Source: Agrostemma githago (Eukaryota; Streptophyta; Magnoliopsida; Caryophyllales; Caryophyllaceae). Taken from it: a stretch of 64,000 nucleotides of DNA. A model generated the notes under the pieces. That model was not told where the DNA came from, searched no databases, and was given only the letters and a program-made list of their open reading frames with translations. The stretch covers positions 52,524,078-52,588,077 of the forward strand of contig OY288241.1 of the NCBI GenBank assembly GCA_958450325.1, read 5' to 3'. This document shows, in pieces, positions 21,780 to 32,445 of the stretch (positions are counted from its first letter, which is position 1; each line of letters begins with the position of its first letter). Made by a program: the position numbers and the translations under genes.

Positions 21780-22360
21780 TTTTTGTGTTGGTGAAGTTTT
21801 GATGTTTATGCTGGGTTTTGTATAGTGTAGAGTGAAGAGGAAGTAGTAAGGAGGAGAATGGTGCAAAAATTGGGTGATTTGGGTTGATTTTGAAGGTTTT
21901 ATGGGAAAATAAGGTGGGGGTTTAATGGAGGTGGGTTTTAAGGTATGAAGATGGGTTTGGGGAAGATGAAGATATGAAGGTAAGGGTGTTGTATGGTTTG
22001 TTATTAGTAAAGGTAATAATAATAATAATATGGGTAGGTAAGTAGTGGTGAAGTAATAATAATATTAATAATAATAATGATAATAATAATAATAGTGATA
22101 GGAGGGAAGGGGAAGGGGGTCGGGTATATGGGTTATTTTATTTTATTTTTTTTAAATTTACGCATGGTGGATAGGGTTAAGCACGGTGCAATGCGCACGG
22201 TTATACCGTGCCTGCTTGGGTTACGCACGGTCAGCCGTGCGTAACTCATTCTTCCCATATTTTCCCATTTTTACGATTTTAAGCTCCTCAAATCCATTCC
22301 AAGATGCGCCAAACCCTTAATCAAGCTCCAAAGACGATATAAATCGTCACAAAAATGCTC
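21780..22360 (-). promoter_or_regulatory. Pol/env spacer with LTR-like palindrome block
   Basis: The spacer contains AAT microsatellites (22015-22095), a pyrimidine-rich leader-like stretch on the minus strand, and at 22160-22260 a block resembling the LTR promoter region. This block carries repeated GCACGGT, a palindrome GCACGGT-TAT-ACCGTGC (22195-22211), a hairpin with perfect 10-bp arms TTACGCACGG and TCAG loop (22221-22244), and the shared words CCATATTTTCCC. It lies about 600 bp upstream of the env-like start at 21579. An internal promoter for the env-like transcript is inferred. Confidence 0.45.
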
Positions 22361-22503
22361 CTTAAGAAAATCCAATAAGAACAAGAAGTAGAAAAATATC
22401 AAGAATCGGGGTTGCCTCCCTCGAAGCGCCTTTGTTTAAGGTCGTTGGCTCGACCGAATGAAGTTGTTGAGAATATACAATAACAATATCCATAAGAATA
22501 GAA

Positions 22504-24390
22504 TTAGTTGAGTTTGAGTGAAGCAATTTCTCTTTGAATTGGTTGACCGACAAAATAATGCTTGAGTCGGCTACCATTGACCTTGAATGTTTCCTCATTC
22601 CCTTTAATCTCCACCGAGCCATAAGGGAATACTCTTACAACCTTGAACGGTCCCGACCACCTTGACTTGAGCTTCCCCGGGAATAACCTCAATCTTGAAT
22701 TGAAGAGGAGAACTAACTTGCCTTCTTTGAATTCCCTCCGTACCAAGTTCTTGTCATGAAACTTTTTAGTCTTTTCTTTGTAAATCTTTGCATTTTCATA
22801 TGCATGGAGACGGAATTCATCAAGCTCATTTAAGTCGAGTAGCCTCTTTTCACCCGCTTTCTTCATATCCAAGTTGAGATGCTTGATTGCCCAATATGCC
22901 TTGTGTTCTATCTCGACGGGAAGATGACAAGCTTTCCCGTATATGAGACGGAATGGGGAAGTTCCGATCGGAGTCTTGAATGTCGTGCGAGATGCCCATA
23001 AGGCTTCATCAATTTTCAATGCCCAATCCTTCCTCGACCGGTTGACCGTTTTCTCAAGAATCGTCTTGATTTCACGAATGGAAATTTCCGCTTGCCCATT
23101 TGTTTGCGGATGATATGCAAGACTCTTCTTGTGTTTAATCCCATATTTCTTTAGCATGGTGGTCAATGTTCTCTCAAGGAAGTGAGTACCCCGATCACTA
23201 ATCAAGACCCTCGGGACTCCAAATCTCGGAAATATTGTCTTAGTCAAAAGCTTCATTACCGATTTTGCATCACATGTCTTCGTGGGGATTGCCTCCACCC
23301 ACTTGCTCACATAGTCTACCGCCACCAAGATGTACTCGTACCCATAGGATGAGGGGAAAGGACCTTGGTAGTCTATTCCCCACACATCGAAAAGTTCAAC
23401 TTCTAACATGTATTGGAGCGGCATCTCGTGGCGCCTTGATATGTTCCCACTTCTTTGGCACTTGTCACAACTCTTGACGTAGGCGGCTACGTCATGGTAG
23501 ATAGTAGGCCAATAGAACCCGCATTGTAAGATCTTGGCAGAAGTCTTCATCGAACTCGTGTGGCCGCCACAAGGCATCTCATGACAATGCGTTATAATAG
23601 ACTTGGTCTCTTCGTAGGGCACACATCTTCGGATTAGACCATCGGCACATGATTTGTATAAATTGGGATCATCCCAATGGAAATGCTTCACATCATGGAA
23701 GAACTTCTTCTTCTTGTGGGAGTCGTAGTCTTGGGGCACAATCCCTGACACGATATAGTTCACGTAATCGGCATACCATGGGAATTCCACCATTGATAGA
23801 GCTAGTAGATGATCATCTCGAAGAGAATCGTCAATGGGAATGTCCGGATCACAGTCATCGAGCACTAGACGAGATAAATGGTCGACAAACACGTTTTCCG
23901 TCCCCTTCTTGTCCCGGACCTCAATATCGAACTCTTGGAGTAGTAGAACCCACCGGAGTAAGCGAGCTTTAGAATCCTTCTTCGCCATAAGATACTTCAA
24001 GGCCGAATGGTCGGTGTGGACAATAACTTTTGATCCAACAAGGTAGGATCGGAACTTCTCCATTGAATATACTACCGCCAAAAGCTCTTTCTCCGTGGTG
24101 GTGTAGTTTGCTTGAGCGGAGTCGAGCGTCTTGCTTGCGTAATAGATCGCATGGAGTTTTCCTTCCTTTCTTTGACATAAGACCGCCCCAATGGCGAAAT
24201 CGCTTGCGTCACACATGAGCTCGAAGGGGATATTCCAATCCGGCGCTTGGATAATGAGGGCCGAAATGAGAGCATTCTTCAACCTATTGAAGGCATCAAG
24301 GCAAGCATTAGACATAATAAAGGGAACATCTTTGGCGAGAAGTTCCGTCAAGGGTCTAGCTACCTTGGAAAAGTCTTTAATGAAACGACG
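22504..24390 (-). pseudogene. Athila pol, RNase H and integrase
   Basis: A 615-codon frame. RNase H comes first (FELMCDASDFAIGAVLCQR, TTTEKELLAVVYSMEKFR, VIVHTDHSALKYLM). The integrase follows: an HHCC zinc region (HCHEMPCGGHTSSM and CDKCQRSGNI), then the core with DYQGPFPSS, ISDRGTHF and the AEISIREIK segment supplying the D, D and E residues. A C-terminal region GPFKVVRVFPYGSVEIK follows. This stretch is open to its stop at 22504. It is cut off from RT by a TAG at 24391-24393. Catalytic residues appear intact. Confidence 0.93.
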
Positions 24391-26740
24391 CTAAAATCCC
24401 GCGTGACCAAGGAAGCTACGTACCCCTTTGACGTTACTAGGTGGAGGCAATTTTTCAATTGCCCCAACCTTCGTCCTATCAACTTCTATTCCCCGGTTAG
24501 ACACTACGTGTCCTAGAAATACTCCCTCCGTCACCATGAAGTGACACTTTTCCCAATTTAAAGTTAGACCGGTTTCTTTACACCGTTGTAGGATCTTGTC
24601 AAGGTTTTCTAAGCAATTTTCGAATGAAAACCTTACAACGGAGAAATCGTCCATGAACACTTCACGGATCTTTTCTACAAATTCGGAGAAAATAGACATC
24701 ATGCAACGTTGGAACGTACTTGGCGCATTACATAACCCAAAGGGCATACGATGGTAGGCGTATACCCCATAGGTACAAGTGAATGTTGTCTTCTCTTGAT
24801 CATCGGGATGGATCGGGATTTGGAAAAATCCCGAAAATCCATCCAAATAACAAAAGTAAGAATGTTTGGCCAAGCGTTCCAACATTTGGTCTATGAAAGG
24901 GAGGGAGAAATGGTCTTTCCGGGTGGCTTTGTTAATTTGACGATAGTCTATGACCATGCGCCACCCGGTAACCGGTCTAGTAGACACTAACTCACCCTTA
25001 TCATTTTTGACAACCGTCGTCCCACCTTTCTTAGGGACGACATGAACGGGACTTACCCACTTACTATCCGAAATTGGATAAATGATATTAGCATCAAGGA
25101 GTTTTAACACCTCCTTCCTCACCACCTCGGCCATGGCCGGATTGAGACGTCTTTGACGCTCAATGGATGAGGTGCTCTCATCTTCCAAGAGTATACGATG
25201 AGAGCATAAGGCGGGACTAATACCACGAATATCATCAATAGTGTACCCAATGACTTCTCTATATTTTCTCAAAACATCCAACAAGTCATGCACTTGATGG
25301 TCATTGAGTGCACTATTGACAATAACGAGATATGACTCATTAGGACCTAAGAAAGCATATTTAAGAGATGAGGGAAGAGGTTTCAACTCCACTTGAGGAG
25401 GCATAGATCTCTTCTCATATAACCCTTCCTCGGCCAAGCTTTCTAGTGACCTTGTGGTGCATTGCTTCAAAATTGAGTCCATAGCTAGAGCATATTCCAT
25501 AGCATCCATTTCCGAATTCCCGACAATGGACTCCTCAAGGGCATAATAAGCATCTTGCTCCATGGTAGACTCTTCAAGCATTTGTACTTGGTAGCATGAT
25601 CCAACATTTGAAGGCTCCTTCATGGCCTTCTCAAGTGAAAATTCCATCTTGTCGTCTCCGACTTGAAGTGAGAGCTTACCATTCTTGACATCAATAAGAG
25701 CTCCCCCGGTGGCTAGGCATGGACGACTAAGTATAATGGGAATCTTGGTGTCTTCGGGGATGTCCATAATATAGAAGTCACACGGGATGATTAAGTTCCC
25801 GACCTTGATTGGCACATCCTCGGCTACCCCCATTGGATACTTAACGGAACGATCCGCTAATTGAAGGGACACTCTTGTGGGAGCTAGTTCAAAGCCTTCA
25901 AGCTTGTTAAAGATGGAAAGGGGCATAAGGCTTACACTTGCCCCTAGATTACAAAATGCCTTCTCAATATTGATAGAACCAATCGAGCAAGGAATAGTAA
26001 AGCTCCCGGGATCTTCCAATTTTTGTGGTAGCTTGTTTAAGAGAACGCCACTACACTCCTTTGAAAGACTTACCGACAATTGCTCACCATATGACTTCTT
26101 GGAAATGATATCCTTCAAGAACTTGCCATAGGAGGGGATGTCTCTTATAACTTCAAGAAAAGGGAGTGTGATATGCATACTCTTCATCATCTCCAAGAAC
26201 TTACCATACTTTTGCTCAACCTTGATTCCAGCTAATCTTTGAGGAAATGGTATTGGTGGCACATATGCTTTAACTTCACTAGTTGCCTTTGGGGTTTCTT
26301 TTGCAATACGATCTTCAACAATAGGTGGTTTGTCAACAACCACTTCATTTGAACTCTCTTTTTCACCATTTGCTTCTTCACTTACTTCATCTTCAACATT
26401 AGCCTTTCTCTTCTTGGTAACCACAACTTCATCCAATATGCGCCCATTCCCTAGTTGAATAGCATTCAATTCGCCTTTACCCTTAGGATTTGCCTTAATG
26501 CCACCCGGAAATGTCCCACTTGACATGGTCAACTCGTTGACTTGATTCACGAGTTGTTGTATTTGATGATCGGTGATTCTTTGGGCATTTTGGACTTGAC
26601 TCTTCAATTGAGAAATAGAAGATGTAGTCTCCTCATGGCGTTGGCCTTGGCGTTGAATGAAACTATTTTGAGTGCTCATCATTTGCTCCATAAGTATCTC
26701 CAAATTGGACTTTGGTGGTGGAGCTTGTTGTTGTACAACT
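24391..26740 (-). pseudogene. Athila pol, protease and reverse transcriptase
   Basis: The open frame continues from gag through a linker rich in Glu and Ser. The protease region reads AFCNLGASVSLMPLSIF followed by IPIILSRPCLATGGALIDV; Asn occupies the place of the expected catalytic Asp. The RT follows: SPVHVVPKKGG, WRMVIDYRQINKATRKDHF, YLDGFSGFFQIP, FGLCNAPSTFQRCM, VFMDDFSV (FMDD form of the YxDD box), and GVFLGHVVSNRGIEVD. It ends at a TAG (24391-24393) within the segment normally joining RT and RNase H. The RT core looks complete; the protease probably is not functional. Confidence 0.93.
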
Positions 26741-28123
26741 TTGTTGTGGGACTTGTGCAAGTTGTTGTTGTTGTGGAACTTGTGGTATAGGAGTAATGAA
26801 GGGTGTAGGAGTTTGAAATGGAACTTGAAATTGATTTTGGAGAGGAGTTTGAAATGGAGTGGTGTTGAATGTTGGTCTTGCTTGGAAGTTTCTTGCTTGA
26901 AAACCCGATGTATCTTGTGCTTGGAAGTTGAACCCTTGATTAAAGCCTTGATTTGGCCTTTGGAAGTTTTGATTGAATGTAGTCTTTTGTTGATTGAGTG
27001 GAGTTTGGAAGTTCTTGTTCCCATAAGATAGGAACGCTCTTTGCCCTTAGTGATATTGATTGTTGTTGTTGTTGAATGCTTGCCTTTGGTTAGATTCCCA
27101 TAAGTCATTGGCTTCCTCCATTGTAGTAACAACACAACACTCCGCGGCATAATGACTTGGACTTCCACACAACTCACAAGAGAACTCATTGGTCTCCTTA
27201 GAAGAACTTGATCCCCCTTGCTTGAATTGAGAAAGTTGCTTTGTCAAACTATCGATCTTTGCATTAAGAGCATTCAAGGTCTCACTATTATCTTGCTTCT
27301 TCAACTTCCTCCTATCCCCATCCCAATGATGGTTATTGGAGGTCATCTTCTCAATGATACCCATAGCTGCAGTGTGGTGTACTAGATCAATAGCACCATC
27401 GGCCGCCGCATCCAATCCCACTTGATATTCGGGACGCACACCATTATAGAATGTAAGGATAACCACATGAGGAGCTATGCCATGATGAGGGCATTGTCTT
27501 AGCAATTCCTTGAACCTCTCCCATGCATCATAAAGGGATTCATGGTCATCTTAGGCAAAGTTGGTTATATCATTTCGGTACTTCGTCGTCTTGCCCGGTG
27601 GAAAGAACTTCAACAAGAAAGCCTTGGATAATTTGTCCCAAGTATCAAAAGAACCGGTCGGTTGACTTCTTAGCCACTCCTTAGCTCTCCCATTCAATGA
27701 ATAAGGGAAAAGTCTCAAGCGAATAGCTTCATCCGAGGCTCCATTGATCTTGACATTATCGCAAGCTTCCAAGAATACATTAATATGCTCATTGGGATTA
27801 TCAAGAGGTAACCCGGAAAATTGATTTTGTTGCACGAATTGAATAAGACTAGTCTTGATCTCGAAATTATTTGCTCCAATTTCGGGCCTCGTAATACTTG
27901 ATTGCGACACCAATTGGGGTGTCGATTCCTCTTGTATAGAAGCCATAATAGGAGGTGAAGGGGGTCTCGGAGAATTAACTTCTTCTTCGGACTCAATTGT
28001 TTCTTCGGATCTAATTTCTTCTTCGGATTTGGAAATAATGGGAGGTGAAGTTGGTTGCACTTGATTTCTTCTCCTCTCGGTGTTGTATCGCCTTGCCATA
28101 GCTTCAATCTCGGGATTCAACAA
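26741..28123 (-). pseudogene. Athila gag
   Basis: The first frame (28123-27551) begins MLNPEIEAMARRYNTERRR and contains the retrotransposon gag core: NNFEIKTSLIQFVQQNQFSG, LFPYSLNGRAKEWL, FDTWDKLSKAFLLKFFPP. A TAA at 27551-27553 stops it. The next segment (27505-27047) ends with a zinc knuckle CELCGSPSHYAAEC and an Asn-rich stretch before another TAA at 27047. A Gln-rich region follows, and one extra base near 26739-26743 shifts the frame into pol. Gag would form the virus-like particle. The first TAA lies where Gln is usual, so a C-to-T change is likely. Confidence 0.9.
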
Positions 28124-28170
28124 ATGAATAGTCTAAACGCAAGAATAAAAACTACTAGTACCGCTAACAC

Positions 28171-28188
28171 TCCCCGGCAATGGCGCCA
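28171..28188 (-). other. Primer-binding site of the Athila element
   Basis: TGGCGCCATTGCCGGGGA on the minus strand, six bases downstream of the 5' LTR end. It is close to the usual Athila primer site, which pairs with the 3' end of a plant tRNA (tRNA-Asp is the reported primer for the lineage). Confidence 0.8.
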
Positions 28189-28194
28189 AAAACT

Positions 28195-29858
28195 TGTTGA
28201 AGTTTTAATACCTCGCAAGCGTACGATGTAATCGTAGCACAATAGAGGGTCGATCCCACAAGGAGCAAAGTGATGCCTAGTCGTGTTTATCCTAAATGTT
28301 TATCTAAGTCGACAGAAATGATTGATGGTAGGCTAAAACTAGATGAATAAATGATAACTAAGATAGGGAATGACTAAAAGAAACTTAAAACTAAAATAAA
28401 CTAAGATAACTAAAGTAGTAACGATGGATCAAGAATAAAGAGGACTAGGGAACGATGTCGCTTCAATTCACCTAAATCGCACCAAGGTATATCGAGTATC
28501 AAAGGAATCAGGATCAAGGGCGAAGTTGCACGCGTTCTAGGTCGACCACCTCCCTCCTGGGTTCGTGTCCGACTAATTTTCCCGTTTACCTCCCTCCCGG
28601 GTTCGTAAGGCGGAATCCCTAAGTCAAATCCGAGGGTCACTCCCGTGAAAATCCCCAAACCGACTCAAGTCAAAAAGGTATGCATACTAGTGTGAAGGAT
28701 ACCACGCTAGACACCACTCCCGTGTTCGATCTAGTACGGCAAGGCAAGATATAGAGGTCAAACTGGTTACCCATCCTAATCAACTCCCATCGATGACCAA
28801 GGGATTAGGATCGTCTCAAACCTCTAAACCAAGGTAATCCAAAATCCTCAACACCACTTCATCCAATTACCCAATTCAATCAATACAAAACATACAAGAG
28901 GCACAATTTAGGCGAATTTAGGCTTCATCGACCCCTAGTGGGTGACTACTCACTAATCATGACTAAACTAGTAGAATTAAGAGTAAAGGTGGAATCTTTA
29001 ACAATGACCATAATCATAAATTGAATTTTACTAGTACTAATCATGCAAGAATGGTTAAATTGGGGAATTCTAATTGGAAGAACAAATAAAAAGGGGAAAT
29101 AAGCAAAAGAAGAAAACTACAACAATGGAGAACTAGAAAAACAAACAAAGATGAAGATGAACTAAGGTGAGCTAACAAAATAAACTCATAAACATAAACA
29201 AAGGGGAAGAATGAACAAACAAAAGAAGAAATCTAAATCAATTGCAAACTAGAAAGATGAACTAAGAAAAATGAAAAGATAACAAAATGAAATTAAAACA
29301 AAGGAAGAAGTAAGAATTACCCACTTAAGGAGAATGAAGAGATTTAGAAGAAGAAAATAATAATAATCATAAAATCTTCAATCTTGGAACAAAATCTTCA
29401 AGAAAATACAACCTTCTCCCTCTAGAAAACCCAAAGAATTCAAACTAGAACTAGAATAATAAATAAAGCTTAGAGGGAAAATGATAAAATTAGAGTATTT
29501 ATACTTCTAATTAGGTTACACAAAAACCGGATCGAAAACGGAGTAAAATAGCTAAACCGGAGTAACGCACTGTATGTACGTTACGCACGGTATGAAATGC
29601 ACGGTCACATCGTACCTGTTTCTTGATCTTCTATGCGCTTTTTAGGCTCGAACTCGATCCACGTGCTCCCTTTTACTCGGGCATGCTCTGGTTTCATCGT
29701 TTTTTACACGGAAATGGCTAAAAACAAGCCACAAACGCAAAAACCCGAGTAATACAAAAGATGGGTGAAATGAGTTAAAATGCCTAAGAAAACACGATTA
29801 ATCGAGGCTAAATAAACGTCAAAATGGTGTGAAAATACGGTCAATAACGGAGTTATCA
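28195..29858 (-). repeat. 5' LTR of the Athila element (1664 bp)
   Basis: The minus strand runs TGATAAC...CAACA. A TATAAATA box at 29496-29503 and a shortened GCACGGT cluster at 29563-29618 mark the promoter. It lacks two blocks present in the 3' LTR, one of which removes the palindrome GCACGGTGGACCATGC. The 3' flank AAAAC (29859-29863) completes the target duplication. Confidence 0.93.
29496..29618 (-). promoter_or_regulatory. Promoter region of the Athila 5' LTR
   Basis: TATAAATA (29496-29503) lies downstream of a degraded palindrome cluster (GCACGGT repeats, 29563-29618). The promoter would drive the genomic transcript toward lower coordinates. Confidence 0.5.
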
Positions 29859-29863
29859 AAAAC

Positions 29864-30690
29864 CATCAGGCCCAGGACTCTTATGGGCTCCCATGGAGAA
29901 AAGAGCCCTCTTGATTTCATCTTCAGTAGGAATGCTCAGAAGAGCATCCCACTCTTTCATCTGCACTAACTCCCCCTTGCACATGACCTCCTTATCCTCC
30001 AATGTTTGAACCTCAATCACAGTACCAAGAAGAGCCTCATAATAAAGAACAAAACCTTGAGCAACATCTGTGATACCTGCCCTTAGTTGTCCTTCATGGT
30101 CAGTAATTGCACCAACTACCTGCTGCAACCATCTTTCCTTCACCCTAGCATGAAAGTAAGAAGTTGCATTATCATCCAAATCAATGTTATCCATTTTAGC
30201 CCTTTGCTGCAGAATGCTAATCTCAGTTCTTCTCAACTTCATGAGATCCTCATTAATCTGGTGTTCCTTAGAACCTAACTCTGCAGAGAAGGGTGAACAT
30301 TGAAGACCTGCCTGACACTCCTCCAACTCCCCCTCCAGCTCTACAATCCTCTTTGAAATACTAGAGAAGTTATTCCTATGCAATTCTTTTAATGCCCATT
30401 TAACATTTTTCAACTTTTGAAACAATTTGTACCCACCAGTACCAAAAACCTTCTTCTCCCAATCCAGCTTCACAACATCCTGATAGGATGAATGTTGTGT
30501 CCAGTAATTTAGAAAACCGAACCTTCTACAATTTAGCTTTTCTTGAAACAAAGTAACCTTAATAAGAGAGTGATCTGAAACTCCTGAGTTTAGGAACTGA
30601 ACATTAGAATCAGGAAAGCCCAAAGGAGATTGATTAATGCACTATCTAACTTAGTCCAGACCCTAGATAAGGGGTCTTGCTTGTTAGTCC
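29864..30690 (-). pseudogene. LINE B endonuclease C-terminal part and linker
   Basis: On the minus strand it begins FTWTNKQDPLSRVWTKLD, the conserved end of the LINE endonuclease. After a frameshift near 30620 it continues GFPDSNVQFLNSGVSDHSLI with the SDHS motif. A long charged linker follows (FQKLKNVKWALKELHRNNF, IVELEGELEECQAGL), then NATSYFHARVKERW and the RT start SMGAHKSPGPDGF, which meets the RT at 11641 once the Athila element is removed. The 5' part of the endonuclease is missing beyond about 30690. Confidence 0.88.
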
Positions 30691-31191
30691 AAGTGAACTA
30701 CATTAGAACTACATTTATTCATCTTTCTTTAAATTCATCTGGGACTTGATCTAGGGTTTTGTTTGAGAGATTGTAGACACTTTTTTTCGTCAATGGTCGT
30801 TTTAATTTCACCTAAGCTGGTATGAAGTCGCTTTTTTATCGGATATTATGTTGGGATGTATGATCTTCGCATTTTTGAGCTTAAAACATGAATATCTTGT
30901 CGTTTTCCAAACAAGGAATTTGAATTTTTAATTCTATCATTTCACTTTTCCAATTTGAAATGAATCTCTGTTCCTAAATGCTACCTTACTGCAATATTGT
31001 GTTTCCGGAGTATTGTTTGAATCTGTGGGAAAGATGTAATCTTATTTTTATTTTTTAATTAGGACGATATTGCGAAGGGAGCGGATTTATTTGTCTTTAT
31101 ATTAAAAGTTATTTGTAATCATGCCCTTCAATTTATTTATTTTTTCTCCACAAGGCCCTTGGTTGTTTTAAGCCTGCTAAAACGTCTTGGT
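30691..31191. other. Non-coding DNA upstream of the Use1-like fragment
   Basis: No frame of interest. The stretch includes GATCTAGGGTTTTG (about 30750), a word common in plant leader sequences, and an AT-rich part, so it may be the original promoter and leader of the gene fragment that follows. I see no transposon boundary. Confidence 0.4.
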
Positions 31192-31594
31192 ATGGGGTTG
31201 AGCAAAACAGAGATAAATTTGAGACGGCTACTTGCTTCGGCACCTCGACAGCAAAATCAGGCGAAGCTAGTCCAGTACGTAAGTAATATATGTATGAAGC
31301 CTGCTCATATTGCTTGCTAATTTTTTTATTTGTTGAAAACTCTTCTTCCTCTTGTGATATTGCTTTGGTGGAAGGTGCAGCTTATGATATGCTTCTTAAG
31401 TTATTAGTCTATGCTAAGCTTGCCCCCTCACCCCTTCTCTATGTGCTCCTAACTCTTATTGCTCTCTTCTATTTCTCTTACTAACATCCGATGTACTGTT
31501 GCGTCATTTGAACTCTTTTTATGCAGTATGTAGCCACACTTATAGAGTTATTAGAACAACTTACTGAAGAGACTACTCCAGATGGCTTACCTAG
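31192..31594 (+). pseudogene. Use1-like SNARE gene fragment (exons 1 and 2)
   Basis: ATG at 31192 opens MGLSKTEINLRRLLASAPRQ and reads for 29 codons to 31278, followed by GTAAGT. After a 248-bp intron ending TTTATGCAG, exon 2 (31527-31594) reads YVATLIELLEQLTEETTPDG and LPR, ending AG|GTGTGT. This matches my memory of the N-terminus of plant Use1-type membrane fusion proteins, ER SNAREs acting in retrograde Golgi-to-ER traffic. The later exons, including the coiled-coil SNARE domain and the membrane anchor, are absent. The following DNA becomes LINE-derived near 31900. It looks like a truncated gene copy; a low-level transcript is possible. Confidence 0.62.
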
Positions 31595-31899
31595 GTGTGT
31601 TTTTTTTTCTTTTTTTTCGGTATTTTGTATCATTAATTTTAGATTCTTGTTTATGCAATACAAAACAATGATACTATTTTTAGCCCTATATTGTCAAAGT
31701 GTGTATGAAAACTTGGCTTTTAGGAAGTGAAGTTTTGATGTGTGAAGCAGTTGTCACATGCCAAAGTATGGCTATTTCGCTTTTAGACTGCATCAGTTGT
31801 GCTTCTAAGAAATATGAAAAAGTTCTGATCTTGTGACTCGTTGATAGCATTTTCAGAGAAACTTGGGTTTGCAACTGTGATGCTTAAGTACTGATCATT
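31595..31899. other. Remnant of the second intron of the Use1-like fragment
   Basis: AT-rich DNA after the GT donor at 31595. I find no exon resembling the third exon of Use1. The transition to LINE-derived sequence occurs around 31900. Confidence 0.4.
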
Positions 31900-32166
31900 G
31901 CTAGGGAGTGTGACATTAGTCGTTTGTTAATTCAGTTTGATTTGCAGACAATACTGAAGATGAGTAGTAGTGTTGGGTACTTTGGTTTGGCCTATAAGCA
32001 TATTGTGAAATTTGCCACTTCATTCATGGAAGATGCTAGTTGGAAAGTTGAGATTGATAATCTTTATAGGGAGTCGAATGCATGAGCGGATTGGCTAAGC
32101 AATTTGGGTGCTGATCAGGGATTTTGTCTATCAATTGTGGAAGAAAGCTGCATGGGATTGAAACAC
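31900..32166 (+). pseudogene. LINE RNase H-like C-terminal fragment
   Basis: One frame reads SSVGYFGLAYKHIVKFATSF, then SWKVEIDNLYRESNA, a TGA, and ADWLSNLGADQGFCLSIVEE. The pattern YRESNxxADWLxNLG is the C-terminal part of the RNase H domain of plant LINEs (the His/Asp-containing end). It is cut on the right by the CACTA element at 32168 and has no identifiable left boundary. It may be part of a LINE that captured or truncated the Use1-like gene. Confidence 0.6.
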
Positions 32167-32189
32167 TCACTACTACAAAAATGCCCTAA

Positions 32190-32445
32190 GAGACCACCCC
32201 TAACACACCGGTTAGATTGTTTAACCGGTTTCTTAATAACAAGAAACCATTTATTTTTTGTGACTGGTCTCTTAAAATCATTAATAAAACACCGGTTGGA
32301 CAACCTAACCGGTGTCTTAATTTAAGAGATCATTTTTCTAATATACACGGTTTCTTAAAATTATGTATAAGACACCAGTCAACTTATATAACCGGTTTCA
32401 TAGATTAAGAAACCTTACTTACAAATAACCGGTCTCTTAACTACA
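32190..32445 (+). repeat. CACTA subterminal repeats
   Basis: About nine copies of an AACCGGT/ACCGGTT-type word are spread through this stretch, usually next to CTTAA or GTTTCTTAA, in both orientations. Subterminal repeats of this kind bind the CACTA-encoded accessory protein in well-studied elements; here that role is inferred. Confidence 0.65.

Larger units (their letters stand above)
12861..21780 (-). repeat. Tandem duplication of about 4.46 kb inside the Athila element
   Basis: Positions 12861-17321 and 17322-21780 are near identical, differing by a few substitutions, an AAT unit and single-base indels. Each unit holds about 570 bp of LTR (its 5' end in element sense) plus the entire 3' non-coding and env-like region. 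The junction at 17316-17324 joins CTAGGGGTTTTT of the spacer to TAGAAGAAGAAAATAAT of the LTR with only a few T of shared sequence. The outer copy continues into GTGTTGGTG at 21785, which is the original spacer. Confidence 0.93.
11647..29858 (-). mobile_element. Athila-type Ty3/gypsy retrotransposon, 18.2 kb, with internal tandem duplication
   Basis: Read on the minus strand it has 5' LTR (29858-28195), primer site, gag, protease-RT, RNase H-integrase, a non-coding spacer, an env-position ORF, polypurine tract and 3' LTR (13428-11647). The host duplication AAAAC is present at 11642-11646 and 29859-29863. The primer site TGGCGCCATTGCCGGGGA and the env-position ORF are typical of the Athila lineage. 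The 3' third is present twice (12861-17321 and 17322-21780). Stops and frameshifts in gag, pol and the env-like ORF make it non-autonomous now. It sits inside LINE B. Confidence 0.95.

Noticed and set aside
23265..24516. Plus-strand frames opposite Athila pol
   Set aside because: They are antisense shadows of the RNase H, RT and integrase frames.
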